A DNA stretch of 64,000 nucleotides from the NCBI RefSeq assembly GCF_019931215.1, contig NZ_JAIOUB010000001.1, forward strand, positions 1-64,000. The letters run 5' to 3'. Below, piece by piece: positions 52,203 to 59,988 of this stretch (within the stretch, counting starts at the first letter, position 1; the number at the start of each line of letters is the position of its first letter). The DNA comes from Alcanivorax limicola (GTDB taxonomy: Bacteria > Pseudomonadota > Gammaproteobacteria > Pseudomonadales > Alcanivoracaceae). Below the pieces are notes generated by a model that worked only from the letters and a program-made list of their open reading frames with translations, had not been told where the DNA came from and did no database searches. The position numbers and the translations under genes were made by a program.

Positions 52203-53474
52203 ATGGACATGATGGCTTCTTCCCTGACGACATTGCGTCAGCATCCTGTCTGGCAGCATCGCTCCTTGCTGGGCGTGCTGGCATTGTTCTATTTTGCCCA
52301 GGGCCTGCCGTCGGGGCTGATGGCCAAGGCGCTGCCAGCGCTGGCCCGCGACGCGGGCATGTCGCTGCCGCATATCGGGCTGCTGAGCCTGGCGGCCTTG
52401 CCCTGGGCATTGAAGTTTATCTGGGCGCCCTGGGTCGACCGGGTCGGCGCCGGGCAACCGAATCACCGCAAGCGCTGGATCATCGGCTGTCAGGCGGCTG
52501 CCGCGATGGTGGTGCTGGGTGTGGCTCTGATTGATCCGGCGACGCTGTTCAGCACCCATCTGTTTATCCTGATCGGCCTGCTGGGGCTGCTGAATCTGTG
52601 CTGCGCGACCCAGGATATTGCGGCGGATGGCCTTGCCGTGCGGTTGCTGACGGCGCGCCTGCGCGGGCCAGGCAACAGCATTCAGGTGGCGGGCTACAAG
52701 CTCGGCATGATGCTCGGAGGCGGCGCCCTGTTGATCTGGGTGGGCCTGCTGGGCTGGACCACCACGTTTCTGCTGGTGGCGTTGCTGTTGCTGCTGATGC
52801 TGTGGCCGGTATCGCGTTTTCCGGAGCCCGCGACGCAGCAAGATCCGGCCAGCCGTCAGCGGCTGGATTTTCGCGCCTGGCGCCGGGAAATCACCCGTTT
52901 CTGGGGGCGGCCGGGCATGCTCTGGTGGTTGCTGTTGTTGCTGGGCTACAAGGTTGGCGACAGTTTCGGGTCGCGCATGCTCAAGCCGTTTCTGGTGGAC
53001 AGTGGCTGGACCCTGCCGCAGATCGGCGTCCTGGATCTTTCCGTCTCTGTGGCAGGGCTGCTGGCCGCCGTGGTGGGTGGCCTGCTGATGATGCGGCTGG
53101 CGCGCCCGGTGGCGTTGACGGTATTTGGCCTGTTGCACGCGCTCGCCTTTGCCGGCTGGGCCTGGCTGGCGGCCGGCGAGGCGTCGACAGGGCAAATCTG
53201 GGCACTGGCCATGGCGGAGCAGTGTGCCGATGCCATGGCGACGGTCGCGCTGTTCACCGTGATGATGGATCAGTGCCGGGCCTGGCATGAGGGGGCGGAT
53301 TACACCCTGCAGGCCTCCATGCAGTTGATGGCGGTGGGGCTGTTTGCGCTGGCCAGCGGCTTCAGTGCCGAGTGGCTGGGCTTCAGCGGCCATTTTCTGT
53401 TCTCGGCACTGCTGTGCCTGGCGGCTATAATGGCCATCCCGTTATGGTGGCGCAGCCAGCAAGCGCGTCGCTGA
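52203..53474 (+). CDS. AmpG/acetyl-CoA-transporter-like MFS permease
   Basis: 423 residues, twelve predicted helices. YFAQGLPSGLMAKALPALARD and LPWALKFIWAPWVDRVG are the signature of the AmpG/SLC33-type MFS group, which includes muropeptide permeases and RhtX/FptX siderophore transporters. QDIAADGLAVRLL is the conserved helix-4 region. The substrate is undecided: no AmpC/AmpD or siderophore genes are adjacent. The following tusA gene starts 61 bp later across a 16-bp triplicated repeat. Confidence 0.83.
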   Translation: MDMMASSLTTLRQHPVWQHRSLLGVLALFYFAQGLPSGLMAKALPALARDAGMSLPHIGLLSLAALPWALKFIWAPWVDRVGAGQPNHRKRWIIGCQAAAAMVVLGVALIDPATLFSTHLFILIGLLGLLNLCCATQDIAADGLAVRLLTARLRGPGNSIQVAGYKLGMMLGGGALLIWVGLLGWTTTFLLVALLLLLMLWPVSRFPEPATQQDPASRQRLDFRAWRREITRFWGRPGMLWWLLLLLGYKVGDSFGSRMLKPFLVDSGWTLPQIGVLDLSVSVAGLLAAVVGGLLMMRLARPVALTVFGLLHALAFAGWAWLAAGEASTGQIWALAMAEQCADAMATVALFTVMMDQCRAWHEGADYTLQASMQLMAVGLFALASGFSAEWLGFSGHFLFSALLCLAAIMAIPLWWRSQQARR

Positions 53475-53498
53475 TCAGGCCTGCAGGCTGACATGCAA

Positions 53499-53546
53499 GT
53501 TGAATAAGTCACACGCTGAATGAGCCACACGTTGAATGAGTTACAC
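53499..53546 (+). repeat. 16-bp tandem triplication upstream of and into tusA
   Basis: Three contiguous 16-bp units at 53499-53514, 53515-53530 and 53531-53546 follow the pattern GTTGAATGAGTCACAC with a few differences. Unit 3 contains the first possible tusA ATG (53536) and unit 2 a matching ATG (53520). Confidence 0.88.
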
Positions 53547-53802
53547 CATGACTGAACCCTCCACAGAACAGGCGCCAACGGCCCAGCATCATCTGGATGC
53601 CAGTGGTCTGGTATGCCCTGAGCCGGTGATGCTGCTGCACAACCGGGTGCGCGACATGGCTTCCGGCGAGGTGCTGGAGGTGCTGGCCACCGACCCGTCC
53701 ACCACCCGTGACATTCCACGTTTCTGCCAGTTTCTCGGCCACACGCTGGCGCACCAGCGTGTGGAGGGGGCGCAGTTTCGCTTCTGGATTCGCAAGAAGT
53801 AG
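53536..53802 (+). CDS. tusA: Sulfurtransferase TusA
   Basis: 88 residues (84 if ATG 53548 is used). The TusA/SirA core has LDASGLVCPEPVMLL with active-site Cys27 in the CPxP motif, then the beta-alpha-beta fold ending HQRVEGAQFRFWIRKK. TusA relays persulfide sulfur from IscS for 2-thiouridine in tRNA. The start region lies in a triplicated repeat, so the first ATG may be a by-product of duplication; neither ATG has a strong Shine-Dalgarno. Confidence 0.92.
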   Translation: MSYTMTEPSTEQAPTAQHHLDASGLVCPEPVMLLHNRVRDMASGEVLEVLATDPSTTRDIPRFCQFLGHTLAHQRVEGAQFRFWIRKK

Positions 53803-53815
53803 CCAACGACCAGAC

Positions 53816-53854
53816 AAAAAAATACCCGCGCGCGATTCCGTTGTTCGCTGCGGG
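53816..53854 (-). terminator. Possible intrinsic terminator for the minus-strand unknown gene
   Basis: Read on the minus strand, a GC stem (GCGGG/CCCGC, continued by TCGC/GCGA with an internal loop) is followed by TATTTTTTT (53816-53825). It lies about 140 bp past the stop of the gene at 53996. A second, U-less hairpin (GTGATAGC/GCTATCAC, 53963-53983) lies directly after that stop. Confidence 0.4.
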
Positions 53855-53995
53855 CATTCCATATTGGCGGTGAGCGCCGGATCAAAGAGAGGTGTTGCGA
53901 CGTCTGATGTTGCCAGATTACGGGCCACGGCGCTGCGTCAGAAGTGGTATTCCCTGATTCCTGTGATAGCAAACCGCTATCACGGCGGGCTGTGG

Positions 53996-54727
53996 CTACT
54001 CTGCCAGGGTGGCAATGGCCGCCAGCGCCTCGGGGTCCTGGTCCTTGATGCGGTTGGCAATGCCGTGCTGGAAGAAGTAACAGAAGTCCGCATGGGTCTG
54101 GGCATCAGACAGGCAGGGGTCACCAGGGAGCACCGGCGTGCGGGTGATTTCTGTCTCATCGGCGACCAGCGCGTGGACTTCGCCGCGGGTGGTGAGCTGC
54201 CAGCTGACCACTTCCACCAGCCGGATCGTGTGAAAGCCGTCGCTGGAAAACACGGCATGGGTGCCGATGGTGTCGGGAATTTGCTGACCACTCGCGCCGT
54301 GACCGAAAAAGTCTACAGCAGCATTGAGTTCCTGCACCTTGTGATCGGGGATATCGGTGAACAGATAGTCGCTGCCCGGCAGGCGATAACCCATCCAGCG
54401 GCCATTGAGCGGGTCCTCCAGCTGTTCTGCGGCCACAACGCGTTTCAGCCAGGGCACCAGGGCGGTGATGCTGTCGTCATCAAGCATGGCCCAGGCGAGC
54501 ACTTTCAATGAGAAGAGTTTGTCCGGGTGGCGATCGTTGGCGTAAAGCAGCTCTATGCCGTCGTATTCCGGCGACAGACGCACAATGTGTGCGGGCGGAG
54601 ACAGGCCCGTATCATCGTGCCGGGCGCGGCGCTGGTTGCGGTGGTGGCATAGCGAGACAACCTTGTTGTCACCGGCTTTGCCGCCGTGCTCGCCGCTGTG
54701 GGGAGGCTGGTGGTGCATGTTGGGCAT
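53996..54727 (-). CDS. Uncharacterised soluble protein
   Basis: 243 residues, not recognised. There is no signal peptide or membrane helix. The N-terminal 50 residues are His/Arg-rich (MPNMHHQPPHSGEHGG, LCHHRNQRRARHDD), possibly metal-binding. The rest is mixed alpha/beta with LFSLKVLAWAMLDDDSITALVPWLKRVVAAEQLEDPLNGRW and an acidic C-terminus. ATG 54727 was chosen because AAGGAGG lies 6 bases upstream; the frame is open to 54841. It stands between tusA and the MATE gene. Confidence 0.75.
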   Translation of the reverse strand: MPNMHHQPPHSGEHGGKAGDNKVVSLCHHRNQRRARHDDTGLSPPAHIVRLSPEYDGIELLYANDRHPDKLFSLKVLAWAMLDDDSITALVPWLKRVVAAEQLEDPLNGRWMGYRLPGSDYLFTDIPDHKVQELNAAVDFFGHGASGQQIPDTIGTHAVFSSDGFHTIRLVEVVSWQLTTRGEVHALVADETEITRTPVLPGDPCLSDAQTHADFCYFFQHGIANRIKDQDPEALAAIATLAE

Positions 54728-54767
54728 GTCGCCCTCCTTGCAGTGCGGTTCACCAGTTTGTTCGCAC

Positions 54768-54818
54768 AGCCTGACGCGTCGTAAAAGCTGACTTGTCGTA
54801 TAGCCTGACTTTACGTTA
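54768..54818. repeat. 17-bp tandem triplication upstream of the unknown gene
   Basis: Units at 54768-54784, 54785-54801 and 54802-54818 share AGC(C/T)TGAC...CGT. They lie 40-90 bp upstream of the minus-strand start at 54727 and 27 bp after the MATE stop, so they could belong to the promoter region or derive from the gene boundary. Confidence 0.75.
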
Positions 54819-54844
54819 GCTGCTTGCGACGAGCGCCGCAAGTG

Positions 54845-56236
54845 CTAGCCGCCGCTGCCGCTGCCCGGAGCGCTGTTGCGCAGTAGTCGGTTCTGCAGCC
54901 GCATCCCCAACAGCACTGCCGCGCAGGTCAGGCCCGCCAGCAGGCCGATCCAGAACCCGGCCGGGCCCATGGCGGGCACCAGCAGATCGGTGCGGCCCAG
55001 CACGAACCCCAGCGGCAATCCGACACCCCAGTAGGCCAGCAGGGTATAGAACATCGGCACGGTAGTGTCCTCGAAGCCGCGCAGGGCGCCATTGGCCGTG
55101 ACCTGGAAGGCATCCGACAACTGATACAGCGCGGCAAACAGCAGCAATCCGGCTGCCAACTGACGTACCTGCTCGTTATCGGTATAAATCGCCGGCACCT
55201 GGTGTCGCAGCAGCAACAGCAGCAGTGCCGCAGTCAGGCCGCAGAGCATGGTCAGCCACAGTGCCGTGCCGGTGGCTCTGACCACGGCAGCGTGATCCTT
55301 GCGGCCACGCTCATGGCCGATGCGTACGGTCACGGCGATGGCCATGCTTAACGGCACCATGAACAACAGTGAGGCGAAGTTCAGTGCAATCTGGTGGCTG
55401 GCCACCACCACCGGCCCGAGGCTGCTGATCAGCAGCGCGATCACGGCGAAGATACTGACCTCGAAAAAAATGGTCAGCCCCACCGGCAAGCCCAGTCGCA
55501 GCATGTAGCTCAGGGTGCGAGGCTCCAGTGATAGCTGGCGGAAGTTGAGTCGTGCGCGCTGGTACGTCTGGTGGCTGGCCACATAGCCGGCCATCATCAG
55601 GGCCATGCTCCACATCACCAGTGACGTGGCCCAGCCGCAGCCAACGCCGCCGAGGGCAGGGAAGCCCAGCTTGCCGTAGATCAGCACGTAATTGGCGGGC
55701 ACGTTGATGACCAGCCCGATCACGCTGATCCACAGCACCGGCCGGGTATGGCTCATGGCCTCGGTATAACTGCGCAACGCCAGAAACAGGGCGACGGCGG
55801 GCATGCCCCAGCTCAGCGCGCTGAGATAGCCGAGCACCATGGGCCGCATGCTCTCGTCCACGTCCATCCAGTCCAGCACCGGGGCCATGCTGCGCAATAC
55901 CGCAAAGCCCACCATGCCGAGGCCCAGCGCCAGCCAGAGGGCTTGCTGTGTCAGCGGGTTGATACGATGGTAAGCTGCGCCACCGAGATGGCGGGACAGA
56001 ATGGGGGTCGTGCTCATCAGCACGCCGGCCATGAACAGGTAGACCGGCACCCAGATGCTGGCGCCCACCGCGACGGCCGCCAGATCGGTGGCGCTGACGC
56101 GGCCGGCCATGACGGTATCGACAAAGCCGTTGGCGGTCTGCGCCAGCTGGCCGCCCAGGATGGGCAGCGCCAGACGCAACAGCAACGTCAACTCGGTACG
56201 GCGTTCAGCGGAAACAGGTAACCAGGACACAGGCAC
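54845..56236 (-). CDS. MATE-family multidrug efflux transporter (NorM-like)
   Basis: 463 residues, twelve helices in two MatE repeats. Typical segments are LALPILGGQLAQTANGFVDTVMAGRV at the N-terminus and GLPVGLTIFFEVSIFAVIALLIS in the second half. It is a drug/cation antiporter driven by Na+ or H+; the substrate is unknown. The best start is GTG 56236 (or GTG 56230), with no strong ribosome binding site. Only 14 bp separate it from the divergent epmC gene, so at least one promoter must lie inside the other gene or a start is misplaced. Confidence 0.9.
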   Translation of the reverse strand: MPVSWLPVSAERRTELTLLLRLALPILGGQLAQTANGFVDTVMAGRVSATDLAAVAVGASIWVPVYLFMAGVLMSTTPILSRHLGGAAYHRINPLTQQALWLALGLGMVGFAVLRSMAPVLDWMDVDESMRPMVLGYLSALSWGMPAVALFLALRSYTEAMSHTRPVLWISVIGLVINVPANYVLIYGKLGFPALGGVGCGWATSLVMWSMALMMAGYVASHQTYQRARLNFRQLSLEPRTLSYMLRLGLPVGLTIFFEVSIFAVIALLISSLGPVVVASHQIALNFASLLFMVPLSMAIAVTVRIGHERGRKDHAAVVRATGTALWLTMLCGLTAALLLLLLRHQVPAIYTDNEQVRQLAAGLLLFAALYQLSDAFQVTANGALRGFEDTTVPMFYTLLAYWGVGLPLGFVLGRTDLLVPAMGPAGFWIGLLAGLTCAAVLLGMRLQNRLLRNSAPGSGSGG

Positions 56237-56250
56237 GGGAAGGGTCTCTC

Positions 56251-56820
56251 ATGAGGGTGGCTAATCTAACCCATTACACCAACGCTGGCGAGGCGGATCA
56301 GCCTGTCGAGCCGGTGCATCGTGCGCAGGATCTGGAAGCCCTGTTTGCGCAGACGTTTGCTGCACACTACAACACCGTGTTGTGCGGGGGCGCTGAAGAG
56401 CCGCTGTATCAGCCCGGTGCGCCGCACCGCATTGTTTATACCCGGGATTATTTTCGCAGCGCCTTGCATGAAGTGGCGCACTGGTGCGTGGCGGGCGAAA
56501 AGCGTCGGCAGTTGCCGGATTACGGGTACTGGTACGCACCGGACGGCCGTGACGCGGTGCAGCAGCAGGCATTCGAGCAGGTTGAGGTCAGGCCGCAGGC
56601 GCTGGAGTTGCTGTTCTGCGAGGCCTGTGGGCATCCCTTCAGCGTGTCGCTGGATAACCTTGAGGGTCTGTCGGGTGTGTTGGGTGAGGCGGCCAGCCGC
56701 AATGACGCATTTGCCCGGGCCGTAGCATCGCAGGCCGAAGTGTTTCGCGCACAGGCGCGTGAGCAGCGTTGGGCGCGCTGGGTGAGGGTGTTACGTGCGC
56801 ACTATACATTGGGCAGGTGA
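56251..56820 (+). CDS. epmC: Elongation factor P hydroxylase
   Basis: 189 residues matching EpmC (YfcM), which hydroxylates the beta-lysyl-lysine of EF-P. The family motif HEVAHW carries the metal-ligand histidines (His73, His77), followed by DYGYWYAPDGRDAVQQQAFEQVE and the cysteine pair in LLFCEACGHPF. The N-terminal ~22 residues are an extension compared with E. coli, so a start at GTG 56314 is possible, which would widen the very short divergent gap to the MATE gene. Confidence 0.9.
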   Translation: MRVANLTHYTNAGEADQPVEPVHRAQDLEALFAQTFAAHYNTVLCGGAEEPLYQPGAPHRIVYTRDYFRSALHEVAHWCVAGEKRRQLPDYGYWYAPDGRDAVQQQAFEQVEVRPQALELLFCEACGHPFSVSLDNLEGLSGVLGEAASRNDAFARAVASQAEVFRAQAREQRWARWVRVLRAHYTLGR

Positions 56821-56940
56821 ATGGGCGGGCGAATGAGCAGGCCAACAGAGCAGGGGACTGCCGTGCGGGAAAATGCCGGTGCCATGGCATTTCCCGCAGA
56901 CAGCCGTGTCGAAACCGGGCGCTGATCTGCCCGGTCAGCG

Positions 56941-57879
56941 TCAGCCCGGGAAGAAGTTGATCGGGTAATCCCCCTTCCAGACAGAGACGGGCAGCGCGCC
57001 AAAGTCCATGCTGCGGACCACCATCAGGATGCGCCGTTCCAACTCGTCATCGTTCAACTCCGAAGAACGGATGGACACGTTGGTAACGCTGCCGTCCGGC
57101 GCGATTTCCAGTGCCAGCACCACGGTGCCTTCCAGGGTGGGATTGCCGCGCAATGCCCGCTGGTAGACGCTGTTGATGCGGCCACCGTAGCGGTCGAAAG
57201 TACGGCGTAGCTGCTCGGTGGTCCGGCGGCCTGTGCCATCGGGCCGCTGTTCTACGGTCGCCGCTGCCTGGGCGCTGGCGGCAATCTCGCTTTCCACCTG
57301 CGCCATCTGGCCGCCTTCCAGGCCACCGCCGCCACCACCACTGGACACACTGCCGGTGCTGATACCGCCGGAGCTGCGCCCTGCACGGCTGGTGAGCAGG
57401 TCACGCTGGACCTCGGTGGTCTGATCCCCGCCCCGGCGCAGTTCGCGCGCCGAGGATACCGGCGGGGCCAGATCCCGTAGCCCGGCCAGAGAATCCTCGA
57501 ACACCTGAACTTCCTGGCGCGCACGTTCGCGGGCCTGCTCAACCCGTTCGGGAGTGCGTTCCGGTGGCGGTGTCTCCGGTTCAGGTTTTGGCTCTTCCTC
57601 CTTGGGTGCCTCCGGTTCCGGTTCGGGCTCTGGCGGCTTGGGGGGCTCGGGTTGCTGCTTCTGCTCAATCACCAGTCGCGCCAACCGTTCCGGAATTTCA
57701 TCGGCGCTGGTATCGCGTTTCGGCACGTCCGTGGTTTCGATGATGTAGACCAGCGGGATGAGCAGTAACAACAGCACCGCCAGAATACCGTACTGGCGGC
57801 GGCGTTCTCCGGGGAGCGGGTCCCAGGGCAGCATGCCATCAGAGAGGAGGACGGACTTGCGTGATGCTTTTGCCATCAT
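56941..57879 (-). CDS. AgmX/PglI C-terminal-domain TonB-like protein
   Basis: 312 residues: a cytoplasmic N-terminus, one membrane helix (about 30-47, ILAVLLLLLIPLVYII), a long Pro/Glu linker (about 75-110), a Gly-rich segment (about 175-190) and a C-terminal AgmX/PglI domain (about 215-312: FDRYGGRINSVYQRAL, GTVVLALEIAPDGSVTNVSI). It is organised like TonB/TolA and relates to Myxococcus GltG/PglI-type proteins. It would transmit energy from the ExbB/ExbD motor through the periplasm. It is the last gene of the operon, overlapping the ExbD stop by 4 bp. Confidence 0.9.
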   Translation of the reverse strand: MMAKASRKSVLLSDGMLPWDPLPGERRRQYGILAVLLLLLIPLVYIIETTDVPKRDTSADEIPERLARLVIEQKQQPEPPKPPEPEPEPEAPKEEEPKPEPETPPPERTPERVEQARERARQEVQVFEDSLAGLRDLAPPVSSARELRRGGDQTTEVQRDLLTSRAGRSSGGISTGSVSSGGGGGGLEGGQMAQVESEIAASAQAAATVEQRPDGTGRRTTEQLRRTFDRYGGRINSVYQRALRGNPTLEGTVVLALEIAPDGSVTNVSIRSSELNDDELERRILMVVRSMDFGALPVSVWKGDYPINFFPG

Positions 57880-58379
57880 TCGTCCTCCCCGCTGATGCGC
57901 AGCACTGCGAAGGAGACCTTGTTGTAGTCAGTCTGGCTGGCGCTGTACATGATGCGTTGAATGACGGCGAAATGAGCATGCCGGTCGCCCAGGATCATCA
58001 ACTCCCGATCTTCGTCGTTGCTGCCCAGACGTCGCGCTCGCTCGGAATAGGTATTGAGCACCTCCACCAGAGCGGGAATCACGCGGTCGTCGCCGGACAA
58101 CGCTTCGCTGACAGACACTACGGGCCGTTCCTGCACCAGAATGTCCCTGGCACTGATCTGTACCGTCAGCACTTCATTGGGCACTTCCTGGGCAATGGAT
58201 GCCGGCAGCGTGATATCCGGGTTGTCTGGCAGCTGCTGGGTATTGGTCTGATTGACCAGCAGGAAGAACACCAGAATGGTGAAGATATCCATCAACGCCG
58301 TCAGGTTCAGCGGCATGACTTTCTTGCGTCTGCTGTAGTGACGGCCTTTGCGCTTGGCGCGGGGGGATCGCTGTCTCAT
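57876..58379 (-). CDS. ExbD/TolR-family protein with membrane Asp (second copy)
   Basis: 167 residues. A basic N-terminus (RAKRKGRHYSRRKK) leads into one helix with LNLTALMDIFTILVFFLLV, where Asp31 is the conserved proton-path residue. A periplasmic domain of about 115 residues follows. It is a stator-unit partner of the TolQ/ExbB protein upstream. Both junctions with its neighbours are 4-bp ATGA overlaps, so translation is coupled. Confidence 0.92.
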   Translation of the reverse strand: MRQRSPRAKRKGRHYSRRKKVMPLNLTALMDIFTILVFFLLVNQTNTQQLPDNPDITLPASIAQEVPNEVLTVQISARDILVQERPVVSVSEALSGDDRVIPALVEVLNTYSERARRLGSNDEDRELMILGDRHAHFAVIQRIMYSASQTDYNKVSFAVLRISGEDE

Positions 58380-58903
58380 GACGTACCTCCCGCACTGTCA
58401 GCACGTTGCGTATCCGGCGGCGCCGAACCGATACCGATATCCGGGAACAGCTCACGGCGAATACGTTGCCCGTTCAGTTCCACCTCGCGCAGGCGCACGG
58501 TGTCCATGGTCTGGATCAGCAACTCATAGGGCGTGTCATCCTCGCACAGCAGGGTAATGTCGTTGACGTCCGGGAAGCGGCCTTTTACTTCCAGCAAATA
58601 CTCATGCAGGCCACTACGGTCGTGCTCGCCATTCTCCGTATTGGGCAGGATCTTCAATGGCCCGCTCTGGCGGTCAATCACCTCATAGCGGTCCTGATAG
58701 ATCATGACTTCCAGCACGATGGCGCGTTGGTTTTCTGATTCCGAGGGCGCGGCGTCATCCGACGGCAGGTTCAGCTGCAGGATGGCGACCTGGGCGAATA
58801 CTGCATTGAGCAGCAGGAACGGAATAAGCACTACCATCAGGTTCAGAAAGGCAGTGATGTTCAGTTCCACCTCGGTATCACGTTCTCGTCTGCGAAAGCG
58901 CAT
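58376..58903 (-). CDS. ExbD/TolR-family protein lacking the membrane Asp (first copy)
   Basis: 175 residues, ExbD-like topology with a single helix (LNITAFLNLMVVLIPFLLLNAV) and a periplasmic domain. At the position of the essential ExbD/TolR aspartate it has Asn21 (FLNLM against the usual LVDVM). It therefore should not carry protons itself and may form an asymmetric pair with the Asp-bearing second copy. It lies 14 bp after the ExbB-like gene. Confidence 0.9.
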   Translation of the reverse strand: MRFRRRERDTEVELNITAFLNLMVVLIPFLLLNAVFAQVAILQLNLPSDDAAPSESENQRAIVLEVMIYQDRYEVIDRQSGPLKILPNTENGEHDRSGLHEYLLEVKGRFPDVNDITLLCEDDTPYELLIQTMDTVRLREVELNGQRIRRELFPDIGIGSAPPDTQRADSAGGTS

Positions 58904-58917
58904 ACCGGGCTCCTGGC

Positions 58918-59628
58918 TTATTCGGCTTCAGCTTTACGCTGTTCCTGCTGGGTCATGGCATGGCGATAGACATTGATGAATTTCACCGAGGCCATTTCCA
59001 TGCTGTCGACAATCTTGTTGGTCATCGAGTTGATGAACGCATGGGCGAGCAGCAACGGAATCGCCACCATCAGACCAAATGCCGTGGTGTTCATGGCCAC
59101 AGAAATAGAGGCAGAAAGCAGATCCGCTTTTTGTGCCGGGTCAGCACTGGCTACCGCAGTAAACGCTGCGATAAGACCCAGAATGGTCCCGAGCAGGCCG
59201 AGCAGGGTGGCGATGTTGGCCAGCGTGCCGACGTAACCGGTGCGGGTTTCCAGACGTGGCAGCACTTCCATCAGGCCCTCTTCCATCGCCAGCTCCACGT
59301 CTTCGTGGCGGCGTGATGTGCGGGCGCGATCCAGGCCATAGCCGATGACGCGTGCCAGACCGGTTTCCTTGTTTTGCACCGCTTCCATAGCCTGGCGGAA
59401 CTGTGCCTTGGAGAGCAGTGGAAACACTTCTTTCCAGGTTTTCTGGTTACGGCTCTTGATGCTCTGCAGATAGATGATCCGCTCCAGCACGATGCCGAGA
59501 CCGACGGCCAGTACAACAAGAATGGGATACATGAACGGACCACCATTCTGGATGAATCCGATGATGGTAGCGACCAGGCCCGGATCTGCAGCCGGTGAGG
59601 TGGCGGCGTCGAGTGTGGATGTGGGCAT
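58918..59628 (-). CDS. MotA/TolQ/ExbB proton-channel family protein
   Basis: 236 residues with three membrane helices (about 35-55, 130-155 and 175-200) and a large cytoplasmic loop (ETGLARVIGYGLDRA). The conserved channel segments TLANIATLLGLLGTILGLIAAFTAVA and MNTTAFGLMVAIPLLLAHAFINSMTNKIV are clear. It forms the proton-conducting pentamer around an ExbD dimer. Together with the two ExbD genes and the AgmX-type gene it makes a complete motor module. Confidence 0.94.
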   Translation of the reverse strand: MPTSTLDAATSPAADPGLVATIIGFIQNGGPFMYPILVVLAVGLGIVLERIIYLQSIKSRNQKTWKEVFPLLSKAQFRQAMEAVQNKETGLARVIGYGLDRARTSRRHEDVELAMEEGLMEVLPRLETRTGYVGTLANIATLLGLLGTILGLIAAFTAVASADPAQKADLLSASISVAMNTTAFGLMVAIPLLLAHAFINSMTNKIVDSMEMASVKFINVYRHAMTQQEQRKAEAE

Positions 59629-59676
59629 GCCTGTCTCCTGAGATATGCCTGATATGCAGGCGTTACGGTTTAAACG

Positions 59677-59988
59677 TTATTGTCCGGACGACGCATTGAG
59701 TCGCTGGTGGTATTCGATCTCCCGCAGCAACACGTCCTGATCAAGCGGTTCAAGTACACGATCAAGCAATGATGACGTGGGATCTTTGCGTTCCAGTTTT
59801 ACTTCGCGCTCTTTCCAGGGCACCACATTCAACACCGTAGGTGCTTCCTGGCTGCCGATGATATTAGTGCCGACGCCGGCGCGGTTGCTGCTGCCTGTGT
59901 CACGCTCTTCGGCAAAGACGAGATTGCCGAAAAGTAACGTTGCCAGGGTGCCGAGCAGGATACCGAGAGTACTGAAATGCCGCATCAC
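59677..59988 (-). CDS. Small exported protein of the motor operon
   Basis: 103 residues with a signal peptide (about 1-26, LGTLATLLFGNLVFA). The mature part is polar: GTNIIGSQEAPTVLNVVPWKEREVKLERKDPTSSLLDRVLEPLDQDVL. It is not recognised as a family. Its start overlaps the TPR-lipoprotein stop by 4 bp and it precedes the ExbB-like gene by 48 bp, so it is probably a periplasmic component of the same machine. Confidence 0.75.
   Translation of the reverse strand: MMRHFSTLGILLGTLATLLFGNLVFAEERDTGSSNRAGVGTNIIGSQEAPTVLNVVPWKEREVKLERKDPTSSLLDRVLEPLDQDVLLREIEYHQRLNASSGQ

Noticed and set aside
51924-53393. Minus-strand frame opposite the AmpG-like MFS gene
   Set aside because: It overlaps both the MFS and ABM genes and has the Gln/His/Arg bias of antisense reading.
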